Positions 1-6,836 of a stretch of 64,000 nucleotides of DNA are shown one piece after another. The stretch comes from a bacterium. GTDB lineage: Bacteria > CLD3 > SB21. The number at the start of each line of letters is the position of its first letter. Position 1 is the first letter of the stretch. Location: positions 62,001 to 126,000 of the forward strand of contig JABWCP010000003.1 of the NCBI GenBank assembly GCA_013360215.1, read 5' to 3'. The notes under the pieces are model-generated. The model did not search any database, was not told where the DNA came from, and worked only from the letters and a program-made list of their open reading frames with translations. The translations under genes and the position numbers were made by a program.

Positions 1-248
1 GCCATGATGGACGCTAATATCGTTCATACACCTTTGAAATCAAACCACAACCCACCACGCTTCTCTACATCGCGCGATAAAATATCGTTCATACACCTTT
101 GAAATCAAACCACAACCAGAAGCAATTGAACTTAAAGCGCACATTGAATATCGTTCATACACCTTTGAAATCAAACCACAACCGTGTAACTATAAATAAA
201 TTATTCTTTGTAAAGATCGCTCAAAGATTATCGAAATTAAACAACAAA
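1..248. CRISPR. End of a CRISPR array (type II-C-like repeats), cut by the window edge
   Basis: Three identical 36-nt repeats lie at 16-51, 81-116 and 147-182. The base after each is also C, so 37 nt is possible. Spacers are 52-80 (29 nt), 117-146 (30 nt) and 183-212 (30 nt). A decayed fourth copy sits exactly in register at 213-248 and matches about 25 of 36 positions, so this is one physical end of the array. Read on the minus strand the repeat starts GTTGTGGTTTGATTTC and ends CGATATT. The 36-nt repeat, 30-nt spacer and GTTGTGG start fit type II-C arrays of the Bacteroidota-Chlorobiota group. No cas gene is in the window, so the subtype and the transcribed strand are inference. Any cas genes should lie to the left. 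Confidence 0.93.
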
Positions 249-282
249 ATACTTTTGTTTATCTCACCGAAGCATTCCCAAT

Positions 283-316
283 AAAAAAACCGCGCGGTCT
301 CCCGAGCGGTTTTTTT
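283..316. terminator. Bidirectional rho-independent terminator
   Basis: A perfect 11-bp stem runs AAAAAAACCGC (283-293) to GCGGTTTTTTT (306-316) with a 12-nt loop. It has a T-run on both strands, so it can end transcripts of the minus-strand oxygenase gene (stop at 339) and any plus-strand transcript leaving the CRISPR end. Confidence 0.85.
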
Positions 317-338
317 AACGAGAAAAATATTAATCGGA

Positions 339-1475
339 TCAGGCTTCCGCACCTTTGAAAGGTTTGAATTCGATCCAGTCATTTTCTTTGAAAATGTCTT
401 TCAACAGTTCACGATCTTTATCAGTGGGCAATACCGTTTCGCGATAGGTCTTGTATTGCTCTTCACTCAAAAGACGACCGTCCACTGTGTACGGCTGTTT
501 GGCATGCAGACCGATGCTGCGGTTAAACTTTACATCGGGCACGATCAATTTGGGCATTTCGCGAGGGATCAGAGTATTCATGTCCTCCACGAGTTTGCTG
601 ATCTCGGCGATATACAGATCGCGTGCAAGCTGATTGAGTTTGTCTTTCTGCACTTCTTCATCCGTCTCATGTTCATTAAAACGACCTTTGAGACCCCATA
701 CATATGCCCAGTGCGCGTTGGACGAATTATCCGTTCCGAAAAGATCGTAGGCGGTAGGAACCCATTTGTTAAAATATTTCTGAATAATCTCGACCGGTAT
801 TTTGCCCGCTTTGATGATACGCTTGAGGCCGTTATTACCTGTGCCAAGGTGAAATGATTCTTCTTTGAGCATAGGATTCATACTCATCGAGAGCGGCATA
901 AATGCCGAATGGCTCAGCATTTTGAGCTGAAACTTACCGTCCCGATCAATGAATTCGGTATAGGTGTAAAGATCGAGCCAGTTTTCCATCACTTCATTAA
1001 ATGAACCCAGTAACCGTTTTTGTTCAAACGCACGGCGCTCCAGGAGTTTCATCGCTTCTTTGCGGCCGGCATCGCCGAAGTGCGTCACTAAGATGTGACT
1101 CATTTGCCAACCGTGGCGCATTTCTTCCGCGTTAATACGCATCAGCGCATAGAGATCGTAATCGCTGGGCGCACGATCCACCAGATACCGCTGCTGTTCG
1201 ACCGAGGCAAATTCCGTATCGCCTTGGAATACGATCAACTGCTGCAACGCATCGCGAATACCCTGATTGGGTATGTCCAGCACGCGTTCCCACTTACGAT
1301 CACCTCTAAAATCGCCGAATTCGATTTCGTTGTACTTCAGCGCTTCGTACTTGGGTTCCAATTTGTAGTTGGGAAGAAACCGCTTAAAAGTTTTTTCATC
1401 ATAGCCGATGTCTTTTTTCCATTCTTGGAAAAGATCAATCCAATCGTCAAATGTGGAAACCTGTGCTTTGATCAT
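339..1475 (-). CDS. BoxB/PaaA-type di-iron oxygenase subunit
   Basis: 378 residues, ferritin-like di-iron family. The motifs NAEEMRHGWQM (about residue 116), LLGSFNEV and KEESFHLGTGNNGLKR (about 205-220) are close to benzoyl-CoA 2,3-epoxidase subunit B (BoxB) of aerobic benzoate degradation, and more distantly to PaaA of phenylacetyl-CoA epoxidase. The EExRH and ExxH groups are the expected iron ligands. It is shorter than typical BoxB (about 470 residues), with a reduced N-terminus. The reductase partner BoxA and lyase BoxC are not in the window, so the CoA-thioester substrate is inferred. ATG at 1473-1475 follows an AAAGG. The TetR gene is 35 nt upstream on the same strand, suggesting one transcript or local control. 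Confidence 0.82.
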   Translation of the reverse strand: MIKAQVSTFDDWIDLFQEWKKDIGYDEKTFKRFLPNYKLEPKYEALKYNEIEFGDFRGDRKWERVLDIPNQGIRDALQQLIVFQGDTEFASVEQQRYLVDRAPSDYDLYALMRINAEEMRHGWQMSHILVTHFGDAGRKEAMKLLERRAFEQKRLLGSFNEVMENWLDLYTYTEFIDRDGKFQLKMLSHSAFMPLSMSMNPMLKEESFHLGTGNNGLKRIIKAGKIPVEIIQKYFNKWVPTAYDLFGTDNSSNAHWAYVWGLKGRFNEHETDEEVQKDKLNQLARDLYIAEISKLVEDMNTLIPREMPKLIVPDVKFNRSIGLHAKQPYTVDGRLLSEEQYKTYRETVLPTDKDRELLKDIFKENDWIEFKPFKGAEA

Positions 1476-1510
1476 AACGCGGCCTTTCGGTTAGGAGTTA
1501 TTTATGTGAA

Positions 1511-2209
1511 TTATGATTGTAAATTCTTTTGTAAGAAACCGCTCAGAAAAATATCCACCATCTGCTTGGAAATACGGGCGATATTAGTGGTATTGTGGGT
1601 ACGTTTTTTGGGATTGTACCACGTATAAGTCCAGTTCATCATACCGAAAAGAGCCAACGCGGCAATTTTGATCTCCGGCGTCGTCCGACGGGCAGATTTG
1701 TTGTTTTTGGAGATTACCATTTCGGAGAGTATGGTTTCTAAAATTTTAAGATAATTTTTCTTCTTTTCATTAATAATGCGATGATACTCTCCGGTCAGCG
1801 AATCGCTCTCCAACGCGAGTATTTTCATAGCGTCAAGGTGCGTGACAAAATAGAGCAAATGATTTTGAACGAGGATGTGCAGTTTCAACACCGGATCGTG
1901 GACGTGTGCAAGTTTTTCGTGCAGCGAACCGATAACCGAGTTAAATGAGTACTGCGAAATCAAAAACAAAAGCTCTTCTTTAGTTTTAAAATAATAATAC
2001 AAACCGGCCAAACTCGTATGCATTGCTCCGGCTATGTCGCGCATGGACGTATTGTGATATCCTTGCTCGGAAAAAAGAGTCGCTGAGCGCTCCAGGATGT
2101 CGTTGAGCCGCAGATGAAATCGCGCCTGGTCACCTGCATTTTCAGGCATATATAACCGGCGTTTGGGCACGGTACTGCGTACGGATGATTTGGTGACGGC
2201 AGTGTTCAT
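1511..2209 (-). CDS. TetR-family transcriptional regulator
   Basis: 232 residues. The N-terminal helix-turn-helix at about residues 40-80 includes the signature AGLYYYFKTKEELL. The C-terminal ligand domain resembles the KstR2/FadR-like group that senses acyl- or aryl-CoA esters (family knowledge; the ligand is not visible here). A shorter start at Met21 (MPENAGD) is possible, because the first 20 residues are basic and not part of the fold. It lies directly upstream of the BoxB-like oxygenase on the same strand, and a palindrome sits 27 bp before its start, so autoregulation and control of the oxygenase by a CoA thioester is the simplest reading. Confidence 0.88.
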   Translation of the reverse strand: MNTAVTKSSVRSTVPKRRLYMPENAGDQARFHLRLNDILERSATLFSEQGYHNTSMRDIAGAMHTSLAGLYYYFKTKEELLFLISQYSFNSVIGSLHEKLAHVHDPVLKLHILVQNHLLYFVTHLDAMKILALESDSLTGEYHRIINEKKKNYLKILETILSEMVISKNNKSARRTTPEIKIAALALFGMMNWTYTWYNPKKRTHNTTNIARISKQMVDIFLSGFLQKNLQS

Positions 2210-2235
2210 AAATCAGGTTTGATTCGGTTATACAA

Positions 2236-2253
2236 TTCGAACGAACGTTCGAA
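2236..2253. promoter_or_regulatory. Palindromic operator, probably for the adjacent TetR regulator
   Basis: Perfect inverted repeat TTCGAAC-GAAC-GTTCGAA, with an inner GAACGTTC palindrome. It lies in the divergent region between the tetR-family gene (start 2209) and rsmA (start 2407). TetR-family regulators of fatty-acid and aryl-CoA genes bind palindromes of this size. Assignment to this regulator rests on position. Confidence 0.6.
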
Positions 2254-2406
2254 ATCTAAGCGACCGTCGGCATATTGTCAAATTTATTTTTTTACGGCAA
2301 TCCCGTCGTTTATTTTATCCGTTCATGACTTTCCCGTTGAAACTTCCTGTCATGATTCGTATATATTCAAAATACATCTCCATTTCCCAAATTTGATTTT
2401 TTTTTC

Positions 2407-3210
2407 ATGTCTTCAGTTGCCGTCAAAACGCCTGCACCCAAGAGAAAATTCAGTCAGAATTTTCTGACTAATCCGCATTATGTGCGAAAGATCGTGGATG
2501 CGGCAAATTTATCCTCCGGCGACACCGCGGTCGAAATCGGATGCGGTAAAGGTGCGCTGACCGAACTTCTGCTGGAGAGCGGCGCGACCCTTCACGGTGT
2601 TGAAATCGATCCCGATATGATCCGTATTCTCACGGAACGTTTTTCCCAACATCCGCGTTTTACATTGCATCATCAGGACATACTTACTTTTGATTTTCAC
2701 GGTATGGCTTCCGGTTTTCCTTTGACCGTTATCGGCAACCTCCCGTATCATATTTCCAGTCCGATTTTATTTCATTTGATGGAATCCGGGCCGATCATCC
2801 GACAAGCCCTGATCATGGTACAAAAAGAAGTCGCCGAACGCATCGTGGGAAAACCGCACAGCAAAGATTACGGCATTCTTTCCATTTTTTGCCAATACCA
2901 TGCAGCCTGTGAAAAACTTTTTGATTTGCCACCCGGCGCTTTTTTCCCGGCACCCAAAGTGACGTCATCCATTGTACGGATGACCTTCCATCGCGATATG
3001 ACGCCCTGGCCTCATTATCCGCTTTTTGTAAAAATCGTCAAGACCGGATTTAATCAGCGTCGGAAAATGTTGCGTAATTCCCTTTCTTCGTTTGAAGGCA
3101 TCAACAACGTCACGATAGATTTGAGTCAACGCCCGGAAAATCTTTCGGTAGAAGATTTTATCCGGCTAACCGATGAACTTGCTATGCATCAGAGGCATTA
3201 TGCGGCCTAA
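2407..3210 (+). CDS. rsmA: 16S rRNA dimethyladenosine transferase
   Basis: 267 residues, KsgA/RsmA. It dimethylates the two adjacent adenines near the 3' end of 16S rRNA with S-adenosylmethionine during small-subunit maturation. Visible signatures are FSQNFL near the N-terminus, the SAM loop VEIGCGKGALTE, the acidic VEIDPDM, and the catalytic NLPYHISSPI motif. FPAPKVTSSIVR marks the C-terminal part. Length is normal. The mgtE start lies inside its last codons, so the two genes are translationally coupled. Confidence 0.97.
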   Translation: MSSVAVKTPAPKRKFSQNFLTNPHYVRKIVDAANLSSGDTAVEIGCGKGALTELLLESGATLHGVEIDPDMIRILTERFSQHPRFTLHHQDILTFDFHGMASGFPLTVIGNLPYHISSPILFHLMESGPIIRQALIMVQKEVAERIVGKPHSKDYGILSIFCQYHAACEKLFDLPPGAFFPAPKVTSSIVRMTFHRDMTPWPHYPLFVKIVKTGFNQRRKMLRNSLSSFEGINNVTIDLSQRPENLSVEDFIRLTDELAMHQRHYAA

Positions 3211-4561
3211 AGCGGAAATCGAAATTGACAAAGAATTGATTGACGACATCAAAGATCTCGTCGATTCCAAAGCAGAACTTCTTGTTCGTAATATTCTGAG
3301 CGATCTGCACCCGTCCGACATTTCAGAAATCTTGGATCACTTGGATGAAGAGGAACGGAATTACGTTTTTCAGGTGATCGAACCTGAAAAAGCCTCGGAA
3401 GTCATCCTTGAACTGAATGCTACGTCGCGCGAAAACGTACTCGATAATCTGGATGAAGAACAAATCACCGAGATCATCGAAGAGATGCAAACGGACGATG
3501 CGGCCAATATCGTACAGGAACTCGACGACGAAACGGCCAAACGCGTTCTAGACCAACTTGATTATGAAGATCAGCAGGAAGTCAAGGAACTGCTGAAATA
3601 TGACGAGGATACGGCCGGCGGTCTCATGCAGCTTGAGTTTGTATCCGTGATTGATACCAGTACGATGGTGCAAGCGACTAACGAAGCGCGTAAAAAAGCC
3701 GCGGACGTCGAAAAAATACACGATATCTATGTCGTCAACAGCTACGGTCACTTAGTCGGTTCAATCTCCATCGAAAAATTACTCGTGGAACCGGCTGAAA
3801 AACATGTCGCCGAAGTAATGCATCAGGAAATCCCGTTTGCCAAAACAGACGAGGATCAGGAAGAAGTCGCCCATTTATTCAAAAAATACGATCTGATCGC
3901 TTTGCCGGTCGTGACACGCGCCGGTAAACTGGTAGGCCGTATCACCATTGACGACATCGTGGACGTTATCGAGCAGGAAGCTTCCGAAGACGTTTCCAAA
4001 ATGGCCGGCTCCGTGGATGAAGATGTCAGCGAACAATCTACATTTCGTATTTCCAAGTCGCGTTTGCCTTGGCTTTTTACGGCTCTGGCCGGTGAAACGG
4101 TTGCCGCTTTTGTTTTGAGCCGATTCGAATCGTCGCTCAACGCGATATTGGCCTTGGCTTTTTTCGTTCCGATCATTATGGCAATGGCCGGTAATATCGC
4201 CATACAATGTTCATCCATCGTCATTCGCGGTCTCGCCACCGGTGAAATCAGTATCATTGATATTCAGCGCCAAATATTCAAAGAGTTGCGCGTCGCAACC
4301 ATCAACGGGTTCGCATTGGGCATCGCTTTGGGGATGATCGTCGCGCTATGGATCGGAAATATGCAAGTGGCCTTTGTGGTGGGTATCGCTCTGATCTGCG
4401 TTATATTTTTTGCCGCCTTCAACGGCACCTTATTCCCTCTTTTGCTCAAAAAACTCAATATTGATCCCGCTTTAGCTGCAGGACCTTTTGTCACAATGAC
4501 CAACGATACGATCGGTATTCTGATTTATCTGGGTATCGCGACGTTGCTGCTAATACGATAG
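3200..4561 (+). CDS. mgtE: Magnesium transporter MgtE
   Basis: 453 residues. Order: acidic N-domain of helical repeats (about 20-125), a pair of CBS domains (about 130-250), a connecting helix, then five predicted membrane helices (about 280-453). The pore motif DPALAAGPFVTMTNDTIG near the C-terminus matches the family's metal-selective helix. MgtE is a Mg2+ channel closed by Mg2+ binding to the N and CBS domains. I chose the ATG at 3200, preceded by AGAGG at 3191-3195, over an in-frame start at 3173; it overlaps the rsmA stop by 11 nt. No Mg2+ riboswitch can precede it because the upstream sequence is coding. Confidence 0.95.
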   Translation: MRPKAEIEIDKELIDDIKDLVDSKAELLVRNILSDLHPSDISEILDHLDEEERNYVFQVIEPEKASEVILELNATSRENVLDNLDEEQITEIIEEMQTDDAANIVQELDDETAKRVLDQLDYEDQQEVKELLKYDEDTAGGLMQLEFVSVIDTSTMVQATNEARKKAADVEKIHDIYVVNSYGHLVGSISIEKLLVEPAEKHVAEVMHQEIPFAKTDEDQEEVAHLFKKYDLIALPVVTRAGKLVGRITIDDIVDVIEQEASEDVSKMAGSVDEDVSEQSTFRISKSRLPWLFTALAGETVAAFVLSRFESSLNAILALAFFVPIIMAMAGNIAIQCSSIVIRGLATGEISIIDIQRQIFKELRVATINGFALGIALGMIVALWIGNMQVAFVVGIALICVIFFAAFNGTLFPLLLKKLNIDPALAAGPFVTMTNDTIGILIYLGIATLLLIR

Positions 4562-4574
4562 AGATTTTGAAGCA

Positions 4575-4946
4575 TTATTTTTTTTCGATGATCACGGTCG
4601 CCGTGGCATAATGATCGGCATGCGAAACCGTAATGTGTATCTGCTGCCCCGCCAATTCTTTTTTTAATTCACCATAAAGTTCTATCGAAGGCACACCCCG
4701 TGCATCCGTGATGACCTCCGCATCCAGCCATCCGTGGGGATGAAATTTACCCACCCGCGCCGCTTTGATCAACGCTTCTTTGACGGCAAATCGAACGGCC
4801 AGCGACGGATACGGATCTTTTTTAGAATACGCGTACGTTATTTCTCCCGAGGTAAATACCCGATGAATAAAACGGTCCCCATACGCTTCACAGCTTTGGC
4901 GTATACGCGCTATTTCGACAATGTCCGTGCCTATCCCTGCGATCAT
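4575..4946 (-). CDS. acpS: Holo-[acyl-carrier-protein] synthase
   Basis: 123 residues. AcpS moves 4'-phosphopantetheine from CoA to acyl carrier protein, arming fatty-acid synthesis. The N-terminal GIGTDIVEIARI and the RFAVKEALIKA motif with the Mg2+-binding Asp and Glu are diagnostic; SHADHYATATV is the conserved C-terminal strand. It starts inside the stop of the upstream CMD-family gene (4-nt ATGA overlap), so both are on one transcript. It converges with mgtE, with 13 nt between the stops. Confidence 0.96.
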   Translation of the reverse strand: MIAGIGTDIVEIARIRQSCEAYGDRFIHRVFTSGEITYAYSKKDPYPSLAVRFAVKEALIKAARVGKFHPHGWLDAEVITDARGVPSIELYGELKKELAGQQIHITVSHADHYATATVIIEKK

Positions 4947-5575
4947 GATCGGCTCCGTGTTTCATCCCATAGGCGCATCGCCTCAGAAAATTTTCCGCGG
5001 GCGGCGGTTTGTGAAATCGATTGAAGCGCTTCCGAAATCTCGCCATCGCTTGCTCCGACGTGTACGGCACCTCGCAAATGGGACATGAGTTGCCGTTCTC
5101 GACCCATCGCCGCCAGCGCGCTGATCACGCACAGCTCGCGCTCTTTGGCCGTCAGTATAGGCCGACTCAGGACTTTGCCGTATCCTTCAAAAATCATCCA
5201 GTCCCGGATATCGGTGCTGAGCGACTGCATATTATGCATAAGTTTATCAAAATTTTTATCGTAAATCATCGCACACAAGGCCATACCGTCTGATTTGATT
5301 TGTTCTTCTGTTCGCATCTCGACCCAATTGTTATCAGCAATACCGCGGTGTTTGAGCGTCGCGCCAAGTACGATCAAGCCTTCGATCGCCGATGGAAACC
5401 CGCTGAAAAGATAATTTTGCAGTATCACTTCTTTGATGCGCAATACGTCATACCCGGCATCCAGTGCCGTTGCAATACTTTCGCGCATCGGCTCGGCATC
5501 GTGTATGGCGACACACGCCGATAGACGGCAAAACAGATTTAATTCGGGAGATAAAGCGGAAGGCGTTGCACTCAT
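4943..5575 (-). CDS. Carboxymuconolactone decarboxylase (CMD) family protein
   Basis: 210 residues with two CMD/AhpD-like helical repeats: one around LRIKEVILQNYLFSGFPSAI (about 46-65) and one in the C-terminal half around ERELCVISALAAMG and ISEALQ. The CxxC redox pair of true AhpD peroxidases is absent from the expected helix, so a thiol peroxidase role is unlikely. Related proteins are decarboxylases or of unknown function. Coupling to acpS suggests co-expression but gives no clear biochemical link. Only the family is assigned with confidence. Confidence 0.72.
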   Translation of the reverse strand: MSATPSALSPELNLFCRLSACVAIHDAEPMRESIATALDAGYDVLRIKEVILQNYLFSGFPSAIEGLIVLGATLKHRGIADNNWVEMRTEEQIKSDGMALCAMIYDKNFDKLMHNMQSLSTDIRDWMIFEGYGKVLSRPILTAKERELCVISALAAMGRERQLMSHLRGAVHVGASDGEISEALQSISQTAARGKFSEAMRLWDETRSRS

Positions 5576-5584
5576 AACCGTTAT

Positions 5585-6826
5585 TTATGCGCTTAGCGCC
5601 TGTTCCCACGGCAGGCTGATGATAAATTCCGTACCCTTACCTAAAACGCTGGTCACAGCGATCGAGCCGCCGTGTTTTTGAATAATCGCCTGCGAAATAG
5701 CAAGTCCAAATCCCGTGCCTTCAGCTTCCGGTTTTGTCGTAAAACCCGGATCGAAAACCTGAGAAATATGTTCTTCGGCTATTCCTTGCCCGTCATCTTT
5801 GATGGATACGCGAATGCCGTCCGGACCGCGCCAGGTGCGAATCCAAATATGGCCTTCTTTCTGAATAGACTGCGCCGAGTTTTGTAAAAGATTGACCATA
5901 ACTTGTGTCAGCGGTCCCGGTAAACCTTTGATGGAGGGTAACGGGGTATAATCTTTATGAAAGGTTATTTTGTTTTTGTATTTGATGCGAAGAAGATGCA
6001 GAGCGCGTTCGATTTGTTTTTCGATATCCACCGCGATCCATTGCTGATCATCATTACGGGCAAATCCTTTAAGTTCGCTCAATAAGTCCATCGCAAAAAC
6101 AGACGCATTGGCGATCGTCTCCATCATTTGTTCAAAATCATGCGTGAGTTCAGCTACCCGTTTTTCGCGCATCAAAAGCTGAACATCGATCGCCGAAAAA
6201 TTGGCAGATGTTACGGTGTCCAAAAATTCTTTCAGATCTTTCCATTCATGCTGCGCCAAAGTTACGGCATGATTGATATTGGCGATCGGGCCGCCCAGTT
6301 CGTGACTTACATCGCTTAAAAGTTTGCCCAGCGCGGATAATTTTTCCGCTCGGACAAGTCCTTCCTGCGCGGCTTGCAATTCACGAAACGCTTTTTCGTA
6401 TGCGATCTTATGATGGTAATGATCAACCGCGCGATGAATAGTCACACGAAAATGTTCGGCATCAAACGGTTTGGGAATGAATTTATAAATCTGACCTTTA
6501 TTGATCGAGTCAATCACCAAATCAATATCCGAATAGGCTGTAACCATGATACGCATGGCCTCGGGAGCTATTTCCTGTGACTTCATCAGAAATTCGTTGC
6601 CGGTCATGCCTTCCATTTTTTGATCGGATACGATCACGACGGTATCCGGGTGCTGTTTTAGAATATCCAAGCCTTCAAAACCGCTGCTCGCAGTGAATAC
6701 CTGATAATGCTCGTCGAGAATACGCTCCATGATATTGGTAATCACGTACTCATCATCCACACATAGAACTTTGAGTTTTGCGCGGCTTTCAGGCGAATCT
6801 TGTTCTTTACCAATACGATTGAACAT
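5585..6826 (-). CDS. Receiver-histidine kinase hybrid (soluble)
   Basis: 413 residues. An N-terminal receiver domain (about 17-130) has the acidic pair VDDE, phospho-acceptor Asp in IVSDQKMEG, and the Lys in FIPKPF. A coiled linker leads to a HisKA-like dimerisation helix with the phospho-His in SDVSHELGGPI (about 176), then a HATPase_c domain with N-box VNLLQNSAQ, DDGQGI and GTGFGLAI. No membrane segment, so it acts in the cytoplasm. The receiver-first order means phosphorylation by another kinase may tune this kinase. I chose ATG at 6824-6826; a longer in-frame start would overlap lon. It lies 10 nt after lon in an hsp20-lon-kinase operon. Confidence 0.9.
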   Translation of the reverse strand: MFNRIGKEQDSPESRAKLKVLCVDDEYVITNIMERILDEHYQVFTASSGFEGLDILKQHPDTVVIVSDQKMEGMTGNEFLMKSQEIAPEAMRIMVTAYSDIDLVIDSINKGQIYKFIPKPFDAEHFRVTIHRAVDHYHHKIAYEKAFRELQAAQEGLVRAEKLSALGKLLSDVSHELGGPIANINHAVTLAQHEWKDLKEFLDTVTSANFSAIDVQLLMREKRVAELTHDFEQMMETIANASVFAMDLLSELKGFARNDDQQWIAVDIEKQIERALHLLRIKYKNKITFHKDYTPLPSIKGLPGPLTQVMVNLLQNSAQSIQKEGHIWIRTWRGPDGIRVSIKDDGQGIAEEHISQVFDPGFTTKPEAEGTGFGLAISQAIIQKHGGSIAVTSVLGKGTEFIISLPWEQALSA

Positions 6827-6836
6827 AATGCGTATA

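Noticed and set aside
99-284. Plus-strand open frame across the CRISPR end
   Set aside because: It reads through two repeats and their spacers, giving the repeat-coded HTPLKSNHN; not a gene.
1095-1628. 177-codon plus-strand frame
   Set aside because: Antisense to the oxygenase and TetR genes; no family match, no ribosome site, and the minus-strand products are clear.
3160-3200. Magnesium riboswitch before mgtE
   Set aside because: The sequence before mgtE is the coding end of rsmA; no leader exists.
4264-4503. Minus-strand frame inside mgtE
   Set aside because: Shadow of the membrane helices of MgtE.
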